Assembly (NCBI RefSeq): GCF_018687715.1
Contig: NC_056766.1
Location: forward strand, 43,006,933-43,070,932
Direction of reading: 5' to 3'
Source of the DNA: Carya illinoinensis
Lineage: Eukaryota; Streptophyta; Magnoliopsida; Fagales; Juglandaceae
Length of the DNA stretch: 64,000 nucleotides
Part shown: one piece after another, positions 22,773 to 34,299 of the stretch
How the letters are laid out: each line of letters begins with the position of its first letter
How positions within the stretch are numbered: the stretch's first letter is position 1
The notes under the pieces: model-generated
The model's database searches: none
What the model saw: the letters and a program-made list of their open reading frames with translations, nothing else
Told to the model about the DNA's origin: nothing
Program-made: the position numbers and the translations under genes

Positions 22773-25700
22773 CCTCTAATCCTTAGCTTTTTCTTGCTAT
22801 TCATCAAAAGACATCACAAAGGGCAAAACGAAAGAAAATATATGTATTTCTTTGAACTATTTTATGTTCTTCTATTTCTTCAATAAACTTTATGTGAAAC
22901 TAATGTGGTAGTGGTAGTTGATATTAAATCCCTAAGTCAGAAAAGATTTGTAAATTCATTTTACTATGTACATTTTGCATAGAGTTCAATTCCAAAAATA
23001 ATAATAAACATAAAATACTTTTCCTTTTGTATGGTATTTCATCTTTACTAATTTTCCCGATGCCAATTCCTGAATTTGTGTCAATTTAATTGCCCCATGA
23101 TAAATATCTCAATAGCATCATATATATGTGCACACAAACATATGATAGGCAAAGCTTATCCGATGGCTAAATATTCCAAACCAGACAAATTGGCTACTTC
23201 TTCCAAAGCTTCCTTCCAGGATTCCATCAGCGGCTTTATGTCATTCTTGATTTTCTTTCCAAGTTTAGTGAATGCTTCTCCAAATCTTCTTTTTTGTTCG
23301 CGTACTTACGATGGTTTTATAGAATATCGGTAAAACAATTTGTTTCATTATTTTCTTACATTCAAGAATCTTCAATAGCTCGTCTAAGCACTATCCAGAT
23401 TCTGCATAGTTTTTAGAGAATACAATGATCGACAATGTGACTATTCAATAGCTTTGAAAAGTTCTGATGAAATTTGTTCTCCTCTTTCAAGGTCGATGCC
23501 ATCCATGTAAGTCTTGATTCCACTTTGACACAAAGCATGATTTAGATGAGAAATAAAGTTGTGGCGAACATCTTTACCTCTAAAGCTCAAGAATACATCA
23601 TGATTCCATTGAAGAATGGAAGGAGATGAAGAGGAGGAAGAAGCTCCTAATTGAAAAGCCATGGAAGAAGTCATGCTCGCAAACTCACAGTATAAGCGAT
23701 TACTATTTACCAAGAATTCCAATTATAGAGTAGTGTTATAGCAAATAAATAATGATACAGAAGTGGGTGGAAACTTCTTGGCAATAACGTCGACCATGCA
23801 TGCTAAAACCAATTAAGAAAAATCCCTTTATCGTCTTCCAAGTCTGTGGCCTCTCGGTATCTATTGCAAACTCTTCTTCGTCATCAGGCCATTTTACCAT
23901 TTCTTTAACTTTTAAAAATTCATGAAAATAACTCAACTGATTTTTCGAAAACAAAGTAGCATCATAACCATAGAGTCCCTGTTAAACCAATATCATCATC
24001 ATCACTATCAATTTAATTTGAGTCATGCATGCATACTATTAAAAATGAGATCGCAAAGACATACCTTCCACAATAATAAAGAATTTTGCACTTTATCATT
24101 CCATATATTCTTATGCATTTTTTAGCAGCCGCTCAATTCAATTCTTCCTAGCGATTTGACGTGGCTTCTGTTGAATTCCAATATTTTTTATACTTCCGAA
24201 AATATTTTTAATGACTTGCATCCCCTAACATCTACTTGTCTTATATTTGGTGGAAGCTCTGGTATTTCTTCAAGTTTACAACAACGGGCCAAGGTAAGAT
24301 TAGTTAGTGTAACGGACTCTTTGATGCTCTTGGGAAGGCTAACAATTTCAAGTCCCGATAGAGATAACGAATCCAAAGTGTTTGAGGAGTTAAACATGGC
24401 AAATAAACTACATAGTGGAAAGAAATTTGATTCTGAATGGGAACAACTAATTTGAAGATTCAGTACATGTAATACAGTGCTCCCATTTCTTGAATTTGAT
24501 ATCTCATCTTCCATTGTTGTAGAATCATTAGGCAGATTAACGGAATCATGTCCACCCATACAAAAGCAGCATAAATATTTTAACGGGATGGAAGCAATTC
24601 GGAGACGCATAAGGTTTTTGCAATCCAATAGATCTAATGTCTCAAGTCCAACAAGGTTCCTGATGGATAAAGGGAGTTTTTCTACTGCAGTGCTATATAA
24701 ACTCAATTTCCTTAAACATTTCATTTTACACTCGATTTTAGGAAAATCACGGAGGCTTGAGCAAGTCCCAAGATTAAGCTCACATAAAGATCTCAACTTA
24801 AGGCTTCTTGGAAGAATTTGGAGTTTAGAGCATCCATCAAAATCCAACCTGGAAAGATTTTTCAAAGATCCAACCGAATCATGCACCTCAACTAATCTTT
24901 TACAATATTGGACAATCAATTCTTTCAAATTTGAGATGCTTGAAAGATCAAGAATCTTTTTTAACAATTTACAACCATAGAAAGTCATTATCGTCAAATT
25001 CTGTATAAGAAAAGAAAAAAAAAAAGTTTAATGAAATTTATTACATAATTTAAATAAAAAAAATCATTGATTATTATAATTGTGTATGTACCTTGGGCTT
25101 GAATCCATCCCCTAACTCCTTGACCAAGCTATCACGCATGTTAAAGACAATGAGTTTCTTTCCCTGGAAATCATGTGGCAAAGACTCTACAGGATATTTA
25201 TACCAATCAAGGACTCTTAACTTGTCGGAGAGGTAATTGGGTCCACAAGAAAAACGTGCATTACGATTTATAAAGACTCTTTAATTCTTTTCATATGTTG
25301 AAATGCATCCGGATGCAAGCTTATCTCCTCATCACCTTCAGGTAAATCTAATACTATGCCTTCAATTTCATTTGGCCCCTGATATAAGAGAATACACATA
25401 TAAAGAGTGTCAGCAAAATTAGTGCATAAAGTTGTTCATAAATTGCAATTTGCTAAAGTTAATAATTTTCGAGTTGATGGTATATTATTTCATAAAAAAT
25501 ACTACCCTCTCGTTATCTTTACATGCTATTTTTCAATACTAAATATTCGTGTGTTAAAATATAAAAGATTGTCTTTTCTTTCCCAACTTATGTACACTAC
25601 TCTTTTAACTTTTCATAAAACAAATGCTAGCTACAAGAGACAGTAGGCACTAAATTAAAAAAATATTCATATATATTTGAAACGAAAAAGGACATTTATA

Positions 25701-26205
25701 TGGTACTTAATTTAGTGATTCATCTTAATAAAAAACAAATTCTAATTATAACTACAAATTCATCCTTTTATCATCTAAAGGATTTTTACACTAGGCCAGG
25801 TATTAATTCATAAGTCAATATTTTCCACTAGATTTCTCTTTTATAAAAAGGAAATAAATGTAAAATCCAAGAATTTCTTTGTGACTCTAACCATATCTTC
25901 TTCAAACACTTGACGAACATCCTTGTGAAACCACACTCTGCTGCGTTTGCTAAGATCTTTGGCTGATTTTTCTCGAACAATTTCTCGACTCATATCTTGT
26001 AGCAAGTCATGCAGCCAAAAATATTCATAATTAAAAGTATAAATAAGACACTTGTCTATAAGCCTCTGGATACCATGAACCGGAAAAAAACCGCAACTAT
26101 CAAATATTTCCATGACCTTAGCCAAAGGTTCTCCTTTGAAGAAAAATGCAATATCAAGGAACATGTCTTTCTCACCAACTTCCAAACTATCATAACTTAT
26201 TTGAA

Positions 26206-26210
26206 GTACA
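26206..26210 (+). other. Target-site duplication, left copy (GTACA)
   Basis: GTACA precedes the Copia element and recurs at 30753-30757. TNL-B and TNL-D have one uninterrupted GAAGTAC-CTCTGAAT at this point. Confidence 0.9.
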
Positions 26211-26430
26211 TATAGAGGTTTTGACAAAATGACTCACACAATTCTTATTAGAAGAAGAGGTATAAATACAGATTTGAGAAACTAAAATTACTCCTAAACT
26301 TGTGCTAACGTATAACACATATATGAAAATAAAGGAAAGAATGAGCTGTACAGATTTCCTAAACTAGCTGATCAAATGCAGTTACGAATTCTGATGCTGA
26401 TTTTCTGCATGAATACTAGCTGTCCTTATA
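26211..26430 (-). repeat. 3' LTR of the Copia element
   Basis: Begins TATAGAGGTT and ends TGTCCTTATA on the plus strand; the first base is set by the GTACA duplication and the last by the polypurine tract. It matches 30534-30752 almost completely. Confidence 0.93.
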
Positions 26431-29400
26431 TGCCCCCTCAAGATGGAGGTGCCATCTGCAACACCAATCTTGGATCTTAATAGTTGAAAGCGTTGACGTG
26501 AGAGTGATTTTGTAAGGAGATCAGCTAGTTGATCAATGGTATGGATGTGCTGAACACGAATAGTTCCCTTTTTGACAAGATCTCGTACAAAGAGGAGATC
26601 AATTTCAATGTGTTTCATCCGTGTGTGCTGGACTGGATTTAAACTGAAATGGTTGGCGCCAATATTATCACAAAACATTTGAGGTGCTTCTCTGAGAGTG
26701 AGACCAAGTTCCTTGATGAGAGAGTGAAGCCAAACTGTTTCTGATGTGGCAGTAGCTAGTGCCCGAAACTCTGCTTCTGTAGATGATCTTGAGACTGCCC
26801 TTTGCTTGCGTGCAGACCATGAGATTGGATTAGGACCAATGAATGTGATGAAAGCAGTGGTTGAAACATGAGTGTCCGTATTTGATGCGCAGTCCGCATC
26901 ACTATAGGTCTTGAGTTGGAATTGATCATGCTTTTGGAGAAGGATACCATGAAACATGGTCTGTTTAAGATATCTGAGTAGTCTTTTTGCTGCAGCCCAA
27001 TGGTTTGTTGTCGGCTTCTGCATGAACTGAGATAATCTGTTGACTGTAAAGGCAATATCGGGATGAGTGAGTCCCAAATACTGAAGTGCTCCAATGATCT
27101 TGCGATACTCAGTGCTGTCAACACATTCAGAATTATCTTGAACCGTAAGCTTGGCTGTTGTGGACATTGGAGTGAGTGTTTCTTTAGCATGTTCCATGGA
27201 GGTTCGTGAAAGGAGATCCCGTATATACTTATGTTGAGATAGAAAGAGCCCCTGTGGCGTTGGAATCACTTCAATTCCCAAGAAATAATGCAAGGAGCCC
27301 ATATATTTGATTGAGAATGTAGAGCTAAGCTTGTTTATAATGTTATTCACAAAGCTGAGTGTGTTGCTTGTGACAATTATGTCATCAACATAAACAAGGC
27401 AGTAGCACAAAATATCATGAGACTTATAGATGAACAAAGAGTTGTCAGTGGCCGAGTGAATAAAACCAAAGCTGAGGAGTGCATCCCGAAGGGCCTTGTA
27501 CCACTGTCGTGGGGCTTGTTTAAGACCATAGATACTCTTTTTTAGCTTGCAAACATGCTGAGGTTGAGATGGATCTTCAAATCCTGGAGGTTGATGCATG
27601 AAGACTGTTTCTTCAAGATTACCATGCAAGAATGCATTATTGATGTCTAACTGACGAAGGGGCCAGCCATGCATGACAGCAATGGTTAAAAGAAGCCTAA
27701 TTGTTGCTGGCTTTACGACGGGGCTGAAGGTTTGAGAGTAGTCAATACCTGGCCGTTGATGAAATCCTTTAGCGACAAGTCTTGCTTTATATCGACTGAT
27801 TGTTCCATCTGGATTTCGTTTCTTCCGAAACACAAATTTACACCCAACAAGATTCTGGCCAGGAGTGGGAGGAACCAGTTCCCACGTTCCATGTTGAAGG
27901 AGGGCTGTCACTTCTTCTGACATAGCCTTGCGCCAGTGAGGGTCTTTAAGAGCTTGACTTACACAACTTGGTTCGGGTGGTTCAGGTAAGGGGTGCTTGG
28001 TGGTGGTGTGGAGTTGTTTTGGCCGAAAGATATTGTTCATGGAGCGAGTGATGATGGTTCGTGGACATGGTGGTGGAGAGGATGGTATTGAATTTTCTGG
28101 TTGAGAAACAGAAGTAGAAGGTCTAAGAGTTACCTGATCTGAAGTGGAGAGTGGTGCCTCTTGAGGTTGCACAAGAACTGGATCTTCACTTGGAGTCAAA
28201 GAAGCAGAGGAGATATCTCCTTGAGCCCGTGTGATTGCTGGAGGCTCCCTGGAAGCAAGCTGCAAAATGGGTCCTGAAAAAGAAGAGGTTTCTAGTGGGG
28301 ATGAGTCAGTGGATGATTGCATAGAGACCTGTTTGAAGGGGTAAACAGATTCATCAAAGGTTACGTGTTTGGAGGTGTATATGCGCTGACTTTGTAGATG
28401 AAGACATAGATATGCACTTTGGCTAGTGGAGTACCCAACAAAGATACAAGGAACAGATTTCTTTTGAAATTTGTTTGTGTTATACGGCTTCATCAAGGGA
28501 AAGCAGAGACATCCAAAGGAACGTAATTTTTCATACCGAGGTTGTTGTTTGAAGAGAGCTTGAAGAGGTGATTTCTGATGAAGAACAGGTGATGGAAGTC
28601 GATTGATTAGATATGTGGCTGTGGCAAAAGCATAAGCCCAATATTCTGATGGAAGAGAGGCATGACTTAGAAGGGTTTGTCCTGTCTCCACAATATGGCG
28701 ATGACGACGCTCAGACACTTCATTTTGTTGGGGTGTATAAGGGGCTGTCGTATAATGACTAATGCCATGGATTGTGAAAAAGGGTCGAAGAGCAGTGAAC
28801 TCTCCTCCATTATCGGAATAAACTCCTTTAATTTTTATGTTAAAACGAGTTTCAATCATTTTGTAGAAATGAGGAAATATGGTTTTAACATCTGATTTTT
28901 GATGCAATGGAAAGAACCACACATATTTTGTAAAGTGATCAACAAAAATAACATAATATCTGTGGCCATTGAGACTAGGAGTGGGAGAAGGTCCCCATAC
29001 ATCAGTGTATAGTAAATCAAATGGTGCTGTGCAGGTTAGACCGTGTTTATGAAAGGGTAACTGATGAGCTTTATTGATAGAACATGAATGACAATTATTA
29101 GAACCAGAAATACATGAAGTGGTGGGAAGGGAGAAAGAACTAATGAGGCGAGTGACAACTTTGGATGATGGATGACCAAGGCGCTGATGCCAACCAGCTA
29201 CTGATGTGCGTTCATGGACAAAAGCAATTGGAGTAGCAGCAGGCGATGAGGGCAGAGGATAGACTCCATTTTCACACGGTCCTTGAAGAAGAATCTCCCC
29301 CGTTCTCTGATCCTTCACAAGAAAATAAGTTGGGTGAAATTCCAGGATAACATTGTTTTGCTTTGTGAAGTGGTGAACAGATAGCAAGTTTTTGTTAATG

Positions 29401-30472
29401 GTAGGAACGCATAGAGTATCTCCAACTTGAAATTTTCTGTTTGGAAATGAAAGAGTAAGAGAACCGGAATGAGTAATGGGCAAACCTGATCCATCTCCAA
29501 TAATAACCTCATCAGTACCATCATATTCAGAGTGAAATTGTAAATTTGAAACCTGAGAAGTGATATTATGGGAAGCTGCAGAATCAATGAGCCAACGTTT
29601 GTATGGACTGGAAGTAGTATTTGTGCAGTTCACAGTGGCTTCAGAGGGTTTCAATTTCGGACAGTATTTTGCAATGTGGCCTTGTTGATCACAATATTGA
29701 CACCGTGGAGGGTACTTGTATTGTTTCAACTGTCGAGACTTTGATCTGGAATCATTCTTGGATTGTTGATAAGTTGATGAAGACTGATTCTTTGAGGAGC
29801 GTGAGTCCCTGCGTTGAGTGGTATTGGCAGTAACTACCAAGGATTGAGTAGTGGAGTCAAGCCTTCGAAGATATGCCTCATGACCAAGTAGCAGATCATG
29901 TAATTCTTCAAATGAGAGTGAAGACTCTCGGGCTCGAATCGGGGCAACAATGTCACGAAAATCTGATCCTAAGCCATGAAGAACATATAGGGTGATGTCA
30001 TCTTGAGATAATGGGGCATCGATGAGAGCAAGCTCATCGGCAATGGTTTTTACAGAGTGTAGGTACTCTGTAATGCTGCGATTGCCACGCTGCATGAGAG
30101 TGAGATCCTCTTTGAGCTGCATGACACGAGTCCTGGATCGACTAGCATACAATTTTGTCAGTTTAGTCCAGGCTTGATATGACGTCTTGGAGGTTGCTAT
30201 GAGTGGTATCACAGCTGAGGACACTGAAGTCAGAATTGCACTTAGAATAAGTTTGTCCTGACGGAACCAAAGGTGATGAGCTGTAGTGGCAGCTGCATCA
30301 GTTGACGTCGGTAGGTATGAGTGCCATCGACATAGCCAAAGAGGTTATAGCCGAGGAGAAGAGACTCAAATTGAGCATGCCATGAAGGGAAGTTGGTTGG
30401 GGTGAGACGTGCAGTAATTTGCTGGGTGGCATTAATGGCTATTGGAGAAGTATCAGAGGAAGAAGTGGCCAT
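26382..30472 (-). CDS. Copia gag-pol polyprotein with one frameshift near the start
   Basis: The likely start is the ATG at 30472-30470 (MATSSSDTSPIAINATQQ, with SWHAQFESLLLGYNLFGYVDG). At about 30312-30325 the frame shifts; the rest, YLPTSTDAAATTAHHLWFRQ onward, continues in another frame without a stop to 26382. Counting from the Met at 30224 (1280 residues), order is: gag body; zinc knuckle CQYCDQQGHIAKYC (about 178-191); protease WLIDSAASH (about 213); integrase HHCC and DDE core with DVWGPSP and YSDNGGEF; RT with YVDDIIVT; RNase H with YSDADCASN and SSTEAEFRAL. All key residues I can judge are present. The C-terminus runs into the 3' LTR. The single frameshift could be real or an assembly error; either way the element is otherwise intact. 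Confidence 0.92.
26431..26444 (-). other. Polypurine tract
   Basis: The minus strand reads TCTTGAGGGGGCA next to the LTR, the expected plus-strand primer site. Confidence 0.8.
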
Positions 30473-30521
30473 AGCAGAAGCGAGAAGGACAGGAAATACT
30501 CGTTGGAGTTTTGAGGTGTTA

Positions 30522-30533
30522 ATCTGATACCAT
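30522..30533 (-). other. Primer-binding site
   Basis: The minus strand reads TGGTATCAGATT directly after the 5' LTR, matching the initiator tRNA-Met 3' end over ten bases. Confidence 0.88.
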
Positions 30534-30752
30534 ATAGAGGTTTTGACAAAATGACTCACACAATTCTTATTAGAAGAAGAGGTATAAATACAGATTTGAG
30601 AAACTAAAATTACTCGTAAACTTGTGCTAACGTATAACACATATATGAAAATAAAGAAAAGAATGAGCTGTACAGATTTCCTAAACTAGCTGATCAAATG
30701 CAGTTACGAATTCTGATGCTGATTTTCTGCATGAATACTAGCTGTCCTTATA
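30534..30752 (-). repeat. 5' LTR of the Copia element
   Basis: Nearly identical partner of 26211-26430. Differences seen: CTCGTAAAC versus CTCCTAAAC, AAAGAAAAG versus AAAGGAAAG, and possibly one base near the end. Confidence 0.93.
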
Positions 30753-30757
30753 GTACA
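30753..30757 (+). other. Target-site duplication, right copy (GTACA)
   Basis: Right-hand copy; TNL-C exon 2 homology resumes directly with CTCTGAATTTC. Confidence 0.9.
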
Positions 30758-31150
30758 CTCTGAATTTCTCGATGGGGATCGAATTTTTTTTTACTTATCC
30801 AATGTGATTTTCCATTGATATTGTATTTTGCAGTTGAATTAGACCTCTCGCTTGTTTTGAAGTTTCTCTAATATTTTTCAAGAAACAAGTACTACTTCCT
30901 TCAAATTGAGAAGAAATCTGGTTATAAATATCATTTGAAATAGTTGTCTTACAAATTCCATTGGTTCCGAATATCCCTACCATGCTTATAATATCATTCA
31001 TTATGATACTTAAATGCTGATAAATGTCTCGTATACGAGACTCTATCCCAATTGGATGCTTGGCAATGCTTAGAGGTGTTCAATTTACTATGTTTGGGTT
31101 CACTCACCGAATGATTGTTTGGATAAATTTTGACTCGTCATCCCTATTGA

Positions 31151-31750
31151 TAAAAAAATAGAAGAAAATTTAAAGAGTGAGACATTTCACGCTAGGTAGA
31201 TGACATATATTGAATATGATTGAGTTAAAGTATATTATTTTTCCTTATTTTCTGTCATGTGACAGTAGTGTATTATGATGTCAAAGACTAGCCCGCTTTC
31301 TCCTTCCAATGTTTCAATATTATATTGTGCATTTGTCGTGACCTTGTGCCACTGTCGACTTACATGATTTTCATTCTTTGGTACGTATTTATAACAAACT
31401 TTTTAACGAAAATTTTTCCCATTAAATCTAAAACGTATAATTTAAGAGTATTTGTGAGAACAAATATATTTCCTGCATGTGTTTTTCTATTTCTTCAATA
31501 AAAATTTTGTGAAACTAATGTGGTACCATGTTTAATTTTACTATGTTTTGCATAAAGTTCAATTCCAAAAATAATCATAAACACAAAATACTTTTCCTTT
31601 TGTATGGTATTTCATCTCTTTACTAATTTTCCCGATGCCAGATGCTAGATTTGTGTCAGTTTAATGGCCCCATATTGTTAAATATCTCATTAACATCATA
31701 TATATGCGCGCGCACACACACACACTTGGCAATAACGTCGTCGTGAAGTA
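31151..31750. other. TNL-C intron 1 and deletion scar of the TIR exon
   Basis: The sequence follows TNL-D intron 1 (43140-44280) as far as the CA-repeat near 31715, then changes within a few bases to TTGGCAATAACGTCGTCG, which matches the TNL promoter at about 44930. The whole TIR exon and start codon are missing. Confidence 0.8.
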
Positions 31751-33254
31751 GTACGTACTTAATTGGCTGTTGCTGAACAAAACAAGAAGATAAGTGTAAA
31801 TAATAAAGTCCAGAAATTGGAAGGAAATTACATTAACAAATAATAATTCACCATTCGATTGGTCCAATTTTTCATATTCATTGTCCATTTGTTTTCAATT
31901 TTTCTCTTCTGTCGCGGGATACTATAGAGAATCCACTACTTTTTATATGCACTTGTGAATGGAAGCGGCCGCCCTATGATCCAAGCCGGCCGAAAGCAGC
32001 CACCACTTTTCCATTTTAAATACAATTCATCCCATCTCAAATAAATTATTCAAACCATCTCATCTCATTTCATCTCAACATCCAAATACCATTCAAACAC
32101 AAATATTTTTCAATTTCAAATTTTTAAATTTTTAACTTTTTCATATAGCCATTACCTAATTATTACAAGTACTTTTCCAAATTTTCAAACAAAACACAAA
32201 AAAATCGAACTTTTTCATATCTCAAAACAAAAATAATATTAAAAAAATTATATTCAACCCTCATTTTAACTATATAATGTTGTAATTCAACATTTTCTAT
32301 CCCTTTTTCCAAAATCCTATGAAAATCTTAACTTAAACCATTTCATTACTATTCATAATTTATCTCACTATTATTCACAGATTTCTCGTCTCATTTCATC
32401 TCATACGTGTAACCAAACGAGGCTTTAAGTATATCATATAAGAAAATGATTTGTACAAATTTAGAATAAGTTTTATGAAAAAAATTAAAGACATCAATAT
32501 TGAAAAAAAATCAATGTTTTATGGTACATATCTCTCTCTTTTAATCAGTTTATTATTTTAAAAAATTAAATTATATATGTACAACAACTCGTGTTTACAT
32601 GAGTATGATACATGGCTTAATTAGGTATATAATCTTAAAAATAGATCTGCCACAATTCGATATTTTATGTGACACTATATTATTACAAATAATATAACAT
32701 TTTATTTTTGTTGGTAAAAAAATGATACTTGCAGTCGTCAGTGTGCAAGCGTTGTCCAATCATTTTGAAAAAAGTGAATAAATACGAAACCACATAAAAG
32801 GAAAATTAATTTTTTAATAATAGACCATATTCTTTTTTAAAGTGACTACATGGTGCTGATACACTTTACCACAACTGTATGTAGTATTACTTATACGTAA
32901 AACACACGTCCAGATCAGATCACCCATGCTTTACGTTAATTATATTTGCCATGTGAACTTTACAGGGGTACTTTTGGATTCTTCTCTCAAACAAGTTTTC
33001 ATTGAAAATCACAGTCAAACAATGGCAATCAAAAATAAATAAAAATTTAGTTTGTGTGTTTTTTTAGCTAAATAGATTAACACTAGTGGCCGGCCAGTGG
33101 CGGCTTCTTAGCTTGTTCTTGATAATTACTTAGGCCACGAACTGCCAACCCATGATACGCTAAATAGATTATATATCTGCTGTAATGATGTTTACTCATC
33201 ATGATACGTCGTCGGGCTTGAATACACTCCGGCATCCCCGTTTCACTGTGTCTT
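31751..33254. other. AT-rich intergenic stretch
   Basis: No gene supported. It contains the MITE-like element at about 32030-32425; from 32430 to 33250 nothing was recognised. Confidence 0.5.
32030..32425. mobile_element. MITE-like AT-rich element (CATCTCATCTCATTTC family)
   Basis: Contains CATCTCATCTCATTTCATCT near the left and TCTCGTCTCATTTCATCTCA then CCAAACGAGGC at the right. A short inverted form, ATGAAATGAGAATTTTG, is in the element at 9525-9737. High-copy elements rich in GATGAGATGAG occur in some tree genomes (from memory). The left end is not defined. Confidence 0.45.
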
Positions 33255-34299
33255 TGCTTGTAGCATCAGCTTTTGTTTATTTTCAATCGGGATGGGATTT
33301 TGTTCTACGTGTTGGTGTATGTTGATGATTTAATCCTAACCGGAAATAACAATCAGTTCTTGCAACATGTTGTCAAGTCTTTAGGCGCTAAGTTTTCACT
33401 GAAGGAACTAAGTGATCTGCATTACTTTCTCGGGGTGGAAGTCATTCCAGTTCGGCAAGGTTTATTTCTTTCTCAAAACCGTTATGTTCATGATCTTCTT
33501 ACCAGATTGAAGATGGCTGGAGCTAAGGAAGTTCAAACACCTATGTCTGTGTCTGCTAAGCTCATGCTTGATGATGGTTCCGCTGCTTGTGATGCTACTG
33601 AATATCGACGAACTATTGGCTCTCTTCAAATACCTCTCACTCACTCGTCCAGACCCCGGTTTCGCAGTAAATCGTCTTGCCCAGTTCATGCACAAACCGA
33701 CCGTCACGCACTGGCAACATGTTAAACGGCTCTTACGTTATATCAAACAGACCATTCACTTTGGTCTCTTACTGCGTCGTCAAACAAACCCAGTGCTTAG
33801 AGGCTTCTCAGATGCTGATTGGGGTGGTGATCTTGATGATCGAAAGTCTACTACGGCTTATATAATTTTTCTGGGCAATAATCCTATCAGTTGGCGCACT
33901 CGAAAACAAAAAGCAGTGGCTCGCTCCTCCACGGAGGCTGAATATCGAGCACTGGCCACTGCAGCATCAGATATTGCTTGGATACAGTGCCTTCTTGATG
34001 AACTTGGTCTCACTTTACGTGAACCACCACTTCTACTCTGTGATAACGTTGGTGCAACCCAGCTCAGTCTCAATCCTGTTATGCATTCCAGGATGAAACA
34101 CATTGCCATCGATCTCCACTTTGTCCGTGACTTTGTTCGTCGTGGAAAATTACGTGTTGCTCATGTTCACACGGATGACCAGCTCGCCGATTTACTTACA
34201 AAGCCTCTCGCTCGATCTCGCTTCAACTTGTTACGTGGCAAAATCAACGTTGCTGATGGAACGTCCATTTTGAGGGGCCGTATAAGGGAATCCACATAA
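33255..34299 (+). pseudogene. Truncated Copia pol (RT end and RNase H)
   Basis: The plus strand encodes the last part of a Copia polyprotein: FYVLVYVDDLILTGNNNQF (RT active site YVDD), LHYFLGVEVI, QGLFLSQNRYV, then TEYRRTIGSLQ, where one frameshift near 33630 occurs. The next frame continues with LTRPDPGFAVNRLAQFMHKP, FSDADWGGDLDDRKSTTAY, RSSTEAEYRALA and DQLADLLTKPLARSRFN to a stop at 34299. Gag, protease, integrase and most of RT are missing, so this is a 5'-truncated relic. Orientation is opposite to the 26.2-30.8 kb element, and the residue differences show a different family. Confidence 0.92.

Larger units (their letters stand above)
18154..23664 (-). pseudogene. TNL-B: near-complete TIR-NBS-LRR pseudogene
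   Basis: Five exon equivalents on the minus strand. TIR (23664-23161): starts MAFQLGASSSSS, then HDVFLSFRGKDVRHNF; a Glu codon after FKAIE is TAG, a base is lost, the Trp of RWCLDEL is a stop, and the exon donor GT reads GA. NBS (about 21356-20250): P-loop GTGGIGKTT, kinase-2 ILLILDDVD, GLSLAL for GLPLAL, MHDLLQDM; it has a stop after RIRDIY and a frameshift near 20740. First LRR exon: 19738-19453. LRR exon (19362-18573): 2 bases fewer than TNL-C give a stop after NFFPL. Exon 4 then runs straight into C-JID sequence (VIDIEGPHYLEEISGIVLYV) in another frame, with intron 4 and the start of exon 5 deleted. Intron 1 holds a LINE. TNLs sense pathogens and signal through TIR NADase activity; this copy cannot make a full receptor. 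Confidence 0.93.
26211..30752 (-). mobile_element. Near-complete Copia LTR retrotransposon in TNL-C exon 2
   Basis: A 4.54-kb element on the minus strand has two LTRs of about 220 bp that differ at only two or three positions, a tRNA-Met-type PBS, a polypurine tract and one gag-pol frame. A 5-bp GTACA duplication flanks it. LTR ends are TATAGAGG...CCTTATA on the plus strand rather than the usual TG...CA. Small size, short LTRs and gag-PR-IN-RT-RH order fit the Ale/Retrofit-type branch of plant Copia elements (my assignment from memory). The near-identity of the LTRs implies a recent insertion, long after TNL-C arose. Confidence 0.96.
23810..31150 (-). pseudogene. TNL-C: TNL pseudogene lacking TIR, split by a Copia element
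   Basis: The NBS exon begins near 31145. Its P-loop reads GTNGICKTT (GTGGIGKTT in TNL-D). At about 30821 it jumps from the region after GLPL to the region before kinase-2, a deletion of about 415 bp relative to TNL-D removing kinase-2, RNBS-B/C and GLPL. The Copia element at 26211-30752 then interrupts it. The NBS end (26205-25911) keeps FLDIAFFFKGEP and HDLLQDM, with MHD changed to LHD. The first LRR exon (25383-25091) has a frameshift near 25277. The LRR exon (about 25007-24190) is open over 269 codons. The last exon starts at 23978 (GLYGYDATLF) but stops matching near 23800, where TNL-B promoter sequence begins. The TIR exon is missing: intron sequence joins promoter sequence near 31725. 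Exons and introns from 24.2 to 26.2 kb are almost identical to TNL-B. Confidence 0.92.

Noticed and set aside
27732..29833. Short ORFs inside the Copia gag-pol
   Set aside because: Other frames of a clearly coding 1280-codon frame.
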